NCBI RefSeq assembly: GCF_027943255.1
Contig: NC_072893.1
Location: 125,301,784-125,365,783, forward strand
Direction: 5' to 3'
Source of the DNA: Anastrepha obliqua
Taxonomy: Eukaryota > Arthropoda > Insecta > Diptera > Tephritidae
DNA length: 64,000 nucleotides
Below, piece by piece: positions 13,252-23,740 of this stretch (position 1 is its first letter; each line of letters begins with the position of its first letter). Both the position numbers and the translations under genes were made by a program. The notes beneath the pieces were generated by a model that did not search any database, was not told the DNA's origin, and worked only from the letters and a program-made list of their open reading frames with translations.

Positions 13252-14054
13252 TACTTAATTAGGTTGGTGTTAACTTTTTTTCTTTTTTTATTGCTTTTCG
13301 ACTTTTCACGTTCATACATTCCACGTCATTAATAGTCCTCCTTCTGAACTATATTCTGCGCACGAGTCTCCCTGTAGCAAAACAAAGTAAATAAAAAAAT
13401 AAAGCTACTACCAAAGGCATTCCTTGAATACATGATTCAATTATACAAGGTTAAGTAAAGTTTGACAACTGATTTCGGATGCTACTTAATCCATTGATGC
13501 AATTTGGAAGCAAGGGAAAAAAGGGCATAAGTTGATCCCCTTTCTGAAAATGTAGTAAACAATTGAAAAAAGTCGTTGTAAGCCATAGAATAATTTTATG
13601 TTATTTTATAAGTGGTACTTAATTATTTATATTTTTAACTTAACTATTCCCATGGATTTGTGTCATATATATATATATTTTGACCATGCATCGGATTGGA
13701 ATCTATAGGTGCCATTTGTAAACCTACACTGAAGTAATAAATATAATAAAACAACTTGAGAATAGTGGAAACTCTTAACGAGGAAAAACCACTTTTATTT
13801 CTAATCATACATTTGATTTTTTAACGAGATTACCTGCAAAGTTACAAGTATAAAATCTGTGTTAAAAAAAAGATAAATTCATATATACGCAGAAACACAA
13901 GTAGACGCCCAAAGCATTGCATACTTTACTTACAATTATCTTATCGAATGCTCATTAATCTGAACAATTTTTGTAAAAATGATATCCCACCGTAAAGCTC
14001 CCTGCCGTTGAACTGGTTAAACGCTGATTCCAAAGGCGCTCCTCTTATCCTCTA
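13252..14054. other. Non-coding intronic sequence, nothing recognised
   Basis: AT-rich sequence with a TATATATATA run near 13667. No gene or clear repeat is seen. Confidence 0.4.
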
Positions 14055-15407
14055 TCAACTATGGCGTAGAAATATATGGCCAACATGCTAAAAATAACAT
14101 CAAGCTCCTAGCGTCTCCTTACCATACTGCTGTCCGACGATCTTTACGTGCATTTCCTACTTCGCCAATAAAAAACATCTTGGCAGAATCAGGTCTACCA
14201 TCACTAATCGACAATGTGGAGGACAATATAAGGAAGCTTTATCCTAAGCTTGCTCTCACTTCTAATGCTTTGCTACAAAAATGCTTTCACTCGGCAGACG
14301 TGCGTGCACGGGCTCCTAAGATAGCTTCATCAATTTCCAAATGCGCCTCTTTTGCAAAAGACAATGGACTGCCCTTAAGACTATTATCGACGAGACTTAA
14401 GTTACATGCAAAAATCTACTACGACATCGGTAGCGTATTGCGCACATTTTTTAGAAATTTCATCTCGCTTTAAAAGCACTAGTTGGCAGCTAATCTTCAC
14501 CGATGGTTCCAAAGCGAATTACACTTCCTTTGCTGTCGTGAAAGAGAATGGAGAGCCTATATCGTATTGACTACTACTTCCGTTTTGTTTAATTTTCACC
14601 GCAGAAGCAACAGCAGTTCTCTACGCCATGCAGTATTCGTCAAAATCGAAGGGGAAATACATTATATGCGCAGACAGTTTTCCTGTTTTCAGGCCATAAA
14701 GAACTATAATAATTCCAACCACATTATTGGAACCATAAGAAAAATCCTGATTTCTCACCCTCTAATATCAAAATCATGTGGGTACCAGGGCATTCATGCA
14801 TCAACGGCAATACAATCGCTGATAATACTGCCAAGGATATGAGCATTACTCCTACGATCACATCAAACCTTTTATGTAAAAATTATGTTTATCGACTTAT
14901 AGAGAAGCATAGGTAAACCAAACTAGTAGCTGACTGGTTTCACTGTAGCCATCACTACTCCAGGATTAATCCTAATCGTACTAAATCAACTTATCTATCA
15001 TCCCTCCCATCTAAACATACTACGCCATACACTTGTATACGCATTGGTCACAGTGTAATCACCAATGCATATCTACTGCAAGGGAGGCAACCAAGCCAAA
15101 GTCCATTTTGTAATACTCCAGTCAGTATCCTGCACTTGTTAGCCTTTTGTCCTGGACTAGATAGACAAAGACAGCAGAATTTTGACGGTCATGATGCACT
15201 ATCGCTATTAATTAACCCTTCCGATTCCAACATTTCGAAAATCTATAAATTTCTGAAGGACTCTGATCTTCTACGACGTATATAAACCAGGAATTCTGCA
15301 CCAGCCAGCTGAAAGCCTCCGTTGCTAGCGCTGCGTTATCTTTTTGTTTATTTAGCAATTGTATTGTTATTTAAGCTTTTAAAAATAAAAAAATAAATAA
15401 AATAAAT
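14055..15407 (+). mobile_element. I-clade non-LTR retrotransposon, 5'-truncated pseudogene
   Basis: The start of the fragment reads YGVEIYG, PYHTAVRRSLRAFPTSP and ESGLPS, the region after the reverse transcriptase. A ribonuclease H domain follows with all four acidic landmarks recognisable across frames: FTDGSK (about 14495), AEATAVLYA (14605), ICADS (14670) and WVPGHSCINGNTIAD (14780-14830). A C-terminal tail then reads IRIGHSVITNAYLLQG with a cysteine-containing segment. The 3' end is a TAA-rich tail (15380-15407), as in I-factor relatives. Stops and frameshifts make it non-functional. It lies in the sense orientation within the bi intron. Confidence 0.8.
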
Positions 15408-15728
15408 AATTTTCACAGAACTTTCAATAGAATTGAAAGATGCGAAAGTCTAAGCAAAATGGAATAGGCAAAACAGTATTGCCTGCTAACTTTTTCAGCA
15501 AAAATTTTAATTTCTACGCTTTTGAGTACTTTTTCTTTAGAATTTGCTCTGAAATAAAAAGTAGCTTTTCCAAGAGGACAACACGGATTTATTAAGTAGC
15601 TTCAAGATGGCTAACACAGGGTGAAAATTGGCTACTTACATCACCTTTAATTATTGCTTCATGCCTTGAATATTTTTTACTTATTGACACATTTGCTGAT
15701 ATTCCGCATCAAACTTCACTTCTCTCAC

Positions 15729-15760
15729 GCACTCTCTCTCTTTCTCTCTCTCTCTCTCTC
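15729..15760. repeat. CT microsatellite
   Basis: A run of CT dinucleotides with one TTT interruption. On the transcribed strand it gives a long pyrimidine tract, but no AG acceptor with a coding exon follows it closely. Confidence 0.9.
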
Positions 15761-15927
15761 AGTGAATAATTTTTACTTGTCAGCTTCTTACAATTATATG
15801 CCATTTAACTTCAACTTCCGGTACTACTGACTCACCCTTCGCGCTTCTCTTTCAGTTGTGAAATCGTGAAAAGTCCAAAAAAAAAAACGAATAAACTAAA
15901 TTATTTTAAATCTGAACATATTTTTGC

Positions 15928-16075
15928 GCTTCCTCGCCTAGCAAAAATCAAAAAAAAAAACTTCCGTAATTAAAATTTTAATTCCAAAATCTCAAAATTT
16001 TCTACTCCTCACCTAGCAAAAACCAAAAAAAAAACAAAAATAATAATAAAAATAAAATTCAATAATTTTAAATCT
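15928..16075. repeat. Two-copy ~76-base direct repeat with A-runs
   Basis: CTTCCTCGCCTAGCAAAAAT followed by an A-run near 15930 recurs as CTCCTCACCTAGCAAAAACC plus an A-run near 16006. Intervening sequence shares ATTTTAATTCCAAAATCTC-like content. It is a local duplication without coding content. Confidence 0.6.
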
Positions 16076-18138
16076 CTGCATTATGCGCCTCTTTCTCATC
16101 TACCGCCACTGACTTTTGTTGCGTGCGTTTTTTGGTTGATTTTCAAAATCATTCTCTACTTCTGGTAAAATTTTAATTCCTATTCTCTCCACCGCTTGCT
16201 GCTCTTAACTCAACTCTAACCGCAAGCCACAGTAATTATTGCAGGCATTTTTCGCGCAATTATTTGTCACCCGTCGCTTGGCTGATAGGCATCTCAGATT
16301 CTCAAATTCTTTGCCTAATGACTCTTTTGAAAAAAAAACCACATACCTATAACCGCTTTCAGCATAGTGCGAAAGAAGGGTTACTGCCTCGTCATAGCAA
16401 CCCTTTCTCCAACTCCTGCAGCAGCTCCGCGCAGCCTCGCTCACTAAATACTCTATCGTCATCAATATCAAACTCATTATCACTAATAACATCATCACCA
16501 TTAATCCTGCCAGCCTGCCTGCCTGCCTGCTCGCTGGCCTACACTTCGAAGTGTCCTGGCTGGTGTTTCGAAACCACCCTAAAGTGTATTAACACGCTTT
16601 CCGGCCAACTAGTCGCAGCTTTCCCTTTGTCTTCCCAAAACGCACTAATAAATTTGTACGAATTTGTATACCGACTTTTTTCGTATTGCGTGCACATTTT
16701 CGTTAGCTCCTTCAAATTGCCCTTATTGTTCGCATTTGTAACGTTTATCCCGTGATTACTAATGTCTTTAATGTTTTTATTTGTGGCATCACTCACACAC
16801 GCACCCAAATATTGGTTTATTTGTAACGCCTGTTATTTTGATTGTCGCGGTATGTTGCTCGCTGCCTATGCCGGCTACACTGCTCGGCACTTAATGCGCC
16901 TTATTTGTATTGTCCAACAAACCAAACAACAGCAAAGGGACTTCCCTGAAGTGCTATTGATATAATGGAAGTGAAACGAGAAACAACAACAAAAAATAAC
17001 TCGAAAAAGAAATCAAAGTCGTCTATGTCAAATGTATATTTGTCAAAGCCTCTAACCCTTCACCCAGCAGCTATAAAAATTTGTCATAAATGTAGCGCCA
17101 GCAGCAGCTTTCACAATAGTCAACCCTTTTTCAATGGGAATTTTTACTCAAACCATTCACAGCTCGCACTCACACCAGACAAACTATTTTGTGCTACAAT
17201 CATCATTGCTCTGAAACACAAAAATCTACGCCACACTGGTGTCAGTGACTTATAAGCTGCTGTGGTGGGAGAGCTTAAGTAGTCCACCAGTCTTTTGTAT
17301 TGGCTTAGAAGATTATGTTTGAGTTCTTGTAATTCCAACTAATTACTGGAAAAAGTTGTTTGGTGAAGATTGTTGAATGCGACGTGGTTATAAAAGCATC
17401 AACTGCCGCCTAAGCTCAAAACTTAGCTGGTAAGCCACGCACTCGAATGCATGCAGAGCTTATTCAGGTGTGCCGTATTGAGCACCCGTCCAACATTTGT
17501 CCTAGAGACGGTTCCGCGTTACCAGAATTATCCAGATTTAACGGATTTTTATACGGTCAAGAGCTCACTCTCTAGATAAGAGGTATGGCTACTATGGTCT
17601 TAAGCTTTGTATGACTTTTGATTTTTTTGATATTACAGCAACAATCACCTTTAACGCCACCAATCGACGAATTACCTGAGTGCAGCAAAATATGCCACTC
17701 GCCCAAACAAAAACTTCCAGAGTGGTCTACCCAGCTCATATAATTCCTTTAATACCCGCATTCCCGAGTATAGTAAGAAATTGTTTGAAAGCGCTCATCA
17801 GCGAGGGGAAGTCAGTAATTCCCAAACTAATTTCCTCTCTGCCACTGAGAAATACGATTTAGTTATAAAGCGAATAGAGCGCTGCCGCTACATCTCTCAG
17901 TTCAAATTCCTTCAGTCTCGGCAAAGCCGTTAAAGCTTACACTTTTACTCCTTTCAATTTTTAAGGAGCTCGTGAAATGAGACACTTTTTGCTGAGCGAT
18001 CTGAAGAAAGATCGCGAGCGAAATTGCGAAATAAAAACAAAAGAGGAATTCAATAAATATATAGCTCGAAAAGGTTGTTCCGCATTGATTGTTCCGAAAT
18101 TCGGGAAGATATGTTATGTCACAACTTCCTTGCCATTA

Positions 18139-18360
18139 CAACGCTTCGATTTGTCAAGGTTCGAATCCTTTGAAGGCTCGTAAAATTTCTAAACTCCTGC
18201 CTGCCATTTCAACTTTTCAAAAAAGGAAATGAAAGCCAATTAACTTAGACAACGCTGCGATTTGTCATAGTTGAAATCCTTTGAGGGTTCGTATAATCTC
18301 TACAATCCTGCCTGTCGTTCCAATTTTTCAAAAAATTAAATAAAACGCAATTAGCTAGGC
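18139..18360. repeat. Two-copy tandem duplication, period 111
   Basis: CAACGCTTCGATTTGTCAAG at 18139 and CAACGCTGCGATTTGTCATA at 18250 start two diverged copies. Both continue with AATCCTTTGA, GGCTCGTA or GGTTCGTA, and CCTGCCTG, and end in A-rich sequence. No protein function is suggested by the short frame over copy one. Confidence 0.75.
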
Positions 18361-19341
18361 AATCCGAAGAAAAAAGTGCATTTCGGACTATACCAGTACA
18401 GCAGGTCTGAAAAATTTATATATTCTATTGTACAAACATGAAACCAAGTAAATTTTAATAAATTTCTGGAAAAGACTCTACGGCAAAGCTAGCATTTCAA
18501 AGATAACTTGAAATTGAACCAAATTAACGAGGCGACAGCAAGAAGGAAATGTTTTGGAGCCGTGAATACGCAGTATTTATAAACAAACCTTACAGAAGAG
18601 ATATTTCAATCGCAAGCTCGTGCTGAAATTCTCTGAAAGGTCGAAAGTTTTCAAAGATTGGACTTGAGTAGAAGTGTGCTAAAACGGCGACTCAATAACA
18701 TTTTATTATTTGTTAAATATTTGGTGGGGTTTCTGGGAAAGTTTGACGTTGTTCCGCAAATGAGTTGGCTTGCAGTTCTGTGTCAAATCCGAATGTTAGC
18801 AGGTTTTTACAAAAACTTTTCATACCAGATATGCACTCGAGGATTCACCACTGTCTATCGAGGGTCGGTCACTATTAGAAAAAACGTTTTTATCATTTCA
18901 GTAGGCATCCAACTCGACGCCACACTAGAAACTAAGAACAGGAAAGTAGCCAAACTCACATGAGCTCTTGTTATGGGAAACAAGTCCGAAAGCTTTGTAT
19001 TTCGTTTTCGGTGGTTATTAAAGTATGAGACAGTCATCAGCTGAGACTTTTGAAAAGTCTTTCAATGGTTGTGAGATTTGTGCCATCTATCCCAAAACGC
19101 AGCACGTACTGATAAGCAGGCACTACTCATCTTTATGAGCTGTTACGACAAGTATACATTGCAGAGCAGGACAATCATGGCTGTCTTTCTTACAATAGCT
19201 GGCGCTCAAGCGGGTTCAGATTGATCAGATTGGTTAATCTTTAATTTTCTTCTTATATTTATTGCATTTTATTCTGAGCTTTTTCACCTGTACCTGGATA
19301 TTCTAATTAGTATTTTGTCATTCTTCCAACTGTTGTTACAG
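18361..19341. other. bi: Intron end before the bi exon, nothing else recognised
   Basis: No coding exon was seen. The last 30 bases before 19342 are pyrimidine-rich (TTCTTCCAACTGTTGTTACAG), a normal acceptor. An open frame at 18658-18963 has no recognisable domain. Confidence 0.6.
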
Positions 19342-19589
19342 GCAAGCCCTCATGTCGAATCGCGGGTCCGATTCGGACAAACTAAACCCAACACACGTCA
19401 GCAGCTCACGCGCCCCACTACATTTGGGCCATACGGGGCGACCACCGCACCACTTGCATTCGCATGCGGCGTTACACGACAATCAAGTGGACGATGAGGA
19501 TAAACTGTTGGATGTGGTCGGACCACCGCAGAGTCCATTATTGCCTTTGAGTCATTCGTTGCAGCAGATGCATGCGCACCAGCAATCCG
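19342..19589 (+). CDS. bi: bifid / optomotor-blind, penultimate coding exon
   Basis: This exon encodes 82 complete codons of the region C-terminal to the T-box of the Tbx2/3-class transcriptional repressor Bifid (Optomotor-blind). The nuclear protein patterns wing, leg and optic lobe in flies. The frame opens with a single base completing a Lys codon, then QALMSNRGSDSDKLNPTH. It continues through DDEDKLLDVVGPPQSPLLPL and SHSLQQMHAHQQS. From memory of the family, these match Drosophila Omb almost residue for residue. The acceptor is ACAG at 19338-19341 and the donor is GTAGGT from 19590. The exon ends one base into an Ala codon. The DNA-binding domain itself lies left of the window. The Met at 19352 is internal and is not a start. 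Confidence 0.93.
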
Positions 19590-19859
19590 GTAGGTCTAAA
19601 GAAAGTTTATTTAAATAAATTTGTGGCGGTGTAAGGAGTGAGAAAAAAGCGGCACTGAGCAACGCATTGCATTGAACTCACTAACAGATTTTTACTCACC
19701 CCTGTACACACACATTCTTACATAATTTTTTGGGTTCGTAGCGCTCGAAAGCTGGACTGCATGTTACGTCCAACACTTTGCACGCTTCAGCTCATTCATT
19801 TGTTTTCTGATTTCACATTTTTTAATTTAATCTATTCCATTTTTCTAACCAATTTAAAG
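19590..19859 (+). other. bi: Last intron of bi (270 bp)
   Basis: The donor is GTAGGT. The acceptor that best preserves the conserved protein is the AG at 19858-19859 (ATTTAAAG), giving ...QQS-A-LAAWFNHL. A second acceptor, CCTTGCAG, ends at 19868. It would also keep the frame, removing three codons. The intron is short and T-rich in its 3' half, with a usable branch-like CTAAC near 19845-19849. Confidence 0.88.
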
Positions 19860-20776
19860 CCCTTGCAGCCTGGTTCAACCACTTGGCCGGTGCCGGTGAT
19901 CATGCGAACGAAGAAGCTCTACGTCGTCGCCTACAATCGGACGATGTCGAACGTGATGGTAGCGATTCCAGCTGTTCGGAGAGTGTGGGCGGCAGCACGG
20001 GCGGCGCTTTCCGCCCCACTTCCTCGGGCAGTCCGAAAGAGAGTGCCGCTGGCGGTTTGAATGCTGCCGGCGCATATCCTTCACCGAATATCTCAGTGGG
20101 ACCACCGATACACCCGTCGCCGCATCTGTTGCCTTACCTCTATCCACATGGTCTCTACCCGCCACCGCATCTTGGCTTGCTGCACAATCCAGCAGCTGCG
20201 GCGGCCGCCATGAACCCGGCCAGCCTCAATCCAGGTTTGCTGTTCAATGCGCAACTAGCGCTCGCCGCACAACATCCCGCCTTATTCGGACACTACTCAG
20301 GACATACGCCCGTCTCACCGCTGCAGGGACTAAAGGGTCATCGCTTCTCGCCGTACAGCCTACCTGGCAGTTTAGGTTCTGCCTTCGATGCCGTCACGCC
20401 TGGTTCGAATGCGAATCGCGGTGGACCGTCAGGTGCGGGCGATGCCTCGACCCTAGGACCTGGCAGCAGCGGACCCGGTAGCAGTATAGAAAATGGACCA
20501 CGCAGTCTTAGCTCCAGTCCACGACCACGTGCCTCATCAAACTCGCCACCCACGCGACCCATTTCCATGTCGCCAACGACGCCACCATCACTACTCAAGC
20601 GTCAAAATTCACCCTCAGAGCTGAAGAGTATCGAGAAAATGGTCAACGGGCTGGAAGTGCAACACAATGGAAGTGGTAGTAGCGCTGGTCTCAACATGGG
20701 CATCGGTATTGGCGCGCTGGTAAGTGGTGCCTTGGAGGAGTTGCAACGCAAGACGCCAACACAAGTGGATCAGTGA
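19860..20776 (+). CDS. bi: bifid / optomotor-blind, last coding exon
   Basis: This exon encodes 304 codons plus the split Ala codon, then TGA at 20774-20776. Landmarks in order are AAWFNHLAGAGDH, the serine-rich SDSSCSESVGGSTGGAFRP, and a Pro/His/Tyr-rich block (PSPNISVGPPIHPSPHLLPY). Next come GLLFNAQLALAAQHPALFGH and the Tbx2/3-type RFSPYSLP motif near its middle. Last come a Ser/Pro block (ENGPRSLSSSPRPR, PTRPISMSPTTPPSLL) and SPSELKSIEKMVNGLEVQHN near the end. These identify the C-terminal repression region of Omb. The tail after that motif (GLNMGIGIGALVSGALEELQ, ending TPTQVDQ) lacks the long His/Gln-rich stretch I recall in Drosophila. GC content and codon use are clearly coding, unlike the surroundings. 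The first four codons depend on which of two in-frame acceptors is used. Confidence 0.95.
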
Positions 20777-20836
20777 CATTTGTTTGATCGGGACGAAAAC
20801 GACCGTTCGTCCGTCATCGATCTCGACGATGTGTGA
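20777..20836 (+). other. bi: Candidate stop-codon readthrough extension of bi
   Basis: Directly after the TGA the same frame stays open for 19 codons, reading HLFDRDENDRSSVIDLDDV, then TGA at 20834. The base after the first stop is C, the leakiest context for UGA. Third codon positions are mostly C, G or T, as in the exon before it, whereas the sequence beyond 20836 becomes AT-rich. The peptide is acidic and contains no low-complexity run. Drosophila has many conserved readthrough genes, so this is plausible but not shown. It could instead be recently lost coding sequence or chance. Confidence 0.45.
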
Positions 20837-21082
20837 CCGCAAGAGCAGGTTTTCTTGTTGCTTTAGTGGGTTCGTGCTGGAATCCATGTGACAATTTGCT
20901 GCGCGGTAACAATGAAGTTAAGGAGTTGGCAGTTAATATAGGCTGCGCCAAAATATGTCAATTGCTTGTGCATTGTGGAGTTCGACAACAACAACTCGAG
21001 TTAGACCACGGCTCTGCGCCAACGCACATTGTCTTGTCTTGTATATACCAATACACATACATGTAGTTTAAGTAGTGTATAA

Positions 21083-21088
21083 AATAAA
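21083..21088 (+). terminator. bi: First canonical poly(A) signal after bi stop
   Basis: AATAAA lies about 310 bases after the stop codon, followed within 20-35 bases by a TATATTATGTTG stretch and then an A-run. It is the earliest plausible cleavage signal. Later hexamers suggest alternatives. Confidence 0.45.
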
Positions 21089-21127
21089 CATAAATGCGAG
21101 TATATTATGTTGAAAAAAAAAAACTAT

Positions 21128-22140
21128 GTTCCACGTATGAATCCACATGTAAACTTTGCGTTAGTTGACATAATTCAGTAGCAGATATGCAAGCACAAAT
21201 GCGCCGGTATGAGAGATAGCGCAGTTGAAGTAAATACCACTTTAAATTAGGTTCCACAAAATCTGAATTTTTTTTCAAAAAAAAAAAACTATAGCAATGC
21301 CAAACCTTTTTTTATTGTTTAAGTAGCTAAACCGCAGGTTTATTACTTAGTAGTTATTAATTTAGCCAAATTTCAATAAATTTATATTTCATACATATAT
21401 GAATTTCATACATATATGAAATCGAGTTTTCTAATATACATAGGCTGTTTTTTTGACTTAGCCAGCTCAGCCCATATAATTACATACATATAATATTATT
21501 GTATGTACAACATATGTATGTATGTTCAATTTATATACTCGATTTCCTTTCCAATTCACATTTTTCACTCAGCCAGGTATTAATAGTTTTCACAGCGGCT
21601 TATTTCTTAGTTTTCTTTTGCAATTTCTCTTAATACTTTGACATACAATCCTATCTGTGTTTTACGCTTAGCTTTCAGTAGAATATCTTAACTGTTGTTT
21701 CTAAAAATATGCAAACTTTCCTTACCTTCCACATAGCATATTTTTTACGCACTCTAAAGTTATACTCAAACATCACGTAGCTGTTAAATGTTTTATCAAT
21801 CGTATCAGCTCCGCTACAATCCACTTGTGTTCCACATACGATCCACACGAATTGTCCGCTTTTTAGTTCTATTTACTCGTCGCAACGCTGCCAGACGGTT
21901 TACTTCAAAATTGTGTAAGTTCCACATACAATCCACGTGAATTCGTACGCTTTATAGTTATATTTACTCGTCACCAAACACTAACAAACAGTTTATTTCA
22001 AAATGGGTATGTTCCACATACAATCCACTTACGTTTCACATGCATTTTACTTTGAATTTTTGCTTTTAAATTGCTATCAAACCTCATCCTACCATTAAAC
22101 AGTGCATCTAGAAATTCTGTTAGCTCCAAATAGAGTCCAC
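21128..22140 (+). repeat. Diverged ~90-bp motif array in the bi 3' region (left part)
   Basis: The core GTTCCACATACAATCCAC recurs in recognisable form at 21128, 21251, 21636 (as TTTGACATACAATCC), 21726, 21829, 21919, 22011 and 22123. Spacing in the best part is 90-103 bases. Between cores the copies at 21829 and 21919 also share CGCTTT-TAGTT-TATTTACTCGTC and GTTTATTTCAAAAT-like segments. The copies are all in the same orientation. They are too diverged to be a young satellite. No open frame is maintained across units. The array continues at 24804-25030 beyond a Tc1 insertion. Confidence 0.7.
21387..21422. repeat. Short palindromic duplication
   Basis: TTTCATACATATATGAA is present twice back to back (TTTCATACATATATGAATTT then CATACATATATGAAA). 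Each copy is itself nearly self-complementary, so the RNA could form a small AU-rich hairpin in the bi 3' region. Confidence 0.7.
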
Positions 22141-23740
22141 AGCTTGCATGTTTGCTTCAACTGGCGCATTTGTCAGCAATAACTAGCGCTACATGTCGTA
22201 ATAATTTTAGTAATTTCATTTTTCAATTTAAATTTAGTTAACTTCTTAAGTTCTCAAACCAAAGAGTTACTTTCATTGTAAAAAAAATATGAATTTTTCT
22301 AACAAAACTTATTATTACTAAAAACCATTAGTTGTTTCTACTTATATGGTCAACCATATATTAATATTTGTATAAAAAAAAAGAATATTTGTTATGCTAC
22401 AAAATGCGCTGTCAACAACATCTTCTCTAAACTGTTTCACACTATTACGAATCCACTGTAAAATAAGTAGGGAATCACCGTATCTTATCACTTTCTACTT
22501 AGCTTGAAATGTGAGTGACTTGCCCCCCAGTAGCTAGTAGTAGTTTTAGGCGTGGGCGTGGCATTAAATATTCACGCTCAGAGTATTATAATTTAAAATA
22601 AGACATTGTATAGATGTACGATTTTTTGCAAATAAAATTTAAAAAAACAAAAGGATATTAGAAAGTTGCACTTTTAACAAATGCATGTGTATTATTTAGT
22701 TTAAATTGTTTTAAAAAATATTTTGTTTTTGTAACAGTTGAATATGTTCCTCACTTACTTATAATAATGTTATTATTATAATTTTTTTAGTTAAAGTACT
22801 TTCAATTAAGTTGAAAAAAAACTTTAAAAAAATTAAGTAAAACACATTTAAAAGAAAAAGTGCAGAAAATGGAAAAAACACATTGAAACAAAATGGGAAA
22901 GCAATATTAATTATAGTTAATTAATGCACTGAAATATTAAAAACAAAAAAACACATATTTGGTTTGTTTTTCGTTGTTCATAAATTTGGTGTGCAAGAAA
23001 AAAAATTACAAAAAAAAATTAAAAATAAAAAAATGACAAATTTTAGTGTTTTGAAGCGAAAATAATGTATACAAACATGTTAAAAAAATAACTAAGAATA
23101 GAAAGTTAAATAAATTTCGAAAACAAAAAAATATATAAAACACGCACCCTGTAAAAATAAACATTTTATTATAATCGCAAGACAAAAAGTGCAAAAGTGC
23201 TGAAAATAAAATCGATAAAAATTGTATAACAAACAAATTTTTCAGCAATAGTCTAAATGTATGAAAATAACCAGCCCTATGAACAATTACACACACACAC
23301 ATATATATATATACATATATATAAAATTGCAAGTATATATATTTATATATTCCTATAAAAATAATATATATACAAAAACAAATAAAATAAATTCATTAGT
23401 GTAAAAATGCATAAAAGTCCCTCGTATCCTTTGCGTAAACTAAGACAAAGCAGGCAAACAGAAAAAACAACCAGTAAAAAAAGTTAATGAAAATTATATA
23501 AATATTATTAATATATACTAATTTAATTGCATATAAATATATATAAAACTCACATTAATGTACATAGTTACAATTAAATTTATACATACATAAATATAAA
23601 TATATAAATGCATATTGATTAGTAATAAAGACACTTCTACATGAAGCATTAATAAATTCAAAACAAAAAAAAGGATTTATTTCATTTTTAAACCGAATGA
23701 GTGGAAAAGAGGTGAGTTATAATCTAAATAATATAATATA

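Larger units (their letters stand above)
15408..18138. other. Non-coding intronic sequence, nothing recognised as a gene
   Basis: Contains the CT microsatellite and the A-run duplication listed separately. Open frames at 16264-16755 (163 codons) and 16965-17255 have no recognisable domain and overlap antisense frames. 17640-17960 is less AT-rich and could be transposon-derived, but no motif was identified. Confidence 0.4.
1..19341 (+). other. bi: Intronic sequence upstream of the penultimate bi coding exon (partial)
   Basis: The exon at 19342 begins in the middle of a codon directly after a good splice acceptor (pyrimidine-rich stretch then ACAG). The preceding sequence must therefore be intron of the same + strand transcript. 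The T-box DNA-binding domain is not in the window, so the remaining bi exons lie further left. In Drosophila this locus is tens of kilobases long with distant enhancers, so a large intron is expected. I cannot exclude an unrecognised tiny exon inside it. Everything recognised within it is transposon-derived or simple repeat. Confidence 0.75.
20777..23660 (+). other. bi: Probable 3' UTR and 3' flank of bi
   Basis: The sequence after the stop turns AT-rich with no further protein. AATAAA hexamers occur at 21083-21088, 21375-21380, 22631-22636 and 23624-23629, so transcripts may end at several places. 22250-23700 is dominated by A-rich and T-rich runs with an (AC)n(AT)n patch at 23290-23330. Which site is used cannot be told from sequence. 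Confidence 0.55.

Noticed and set aside
16264..16755. 163-codon plus-strand open frame in the bi intron
   Set aside because: No recognisable domain, no codon bias, and an overlapping antisense frame of similar length.
20338..20598. Antisense open frames over the last bi exon
   Set aside because: Explained by the GC-rich coding strand of bi; no independent motif.
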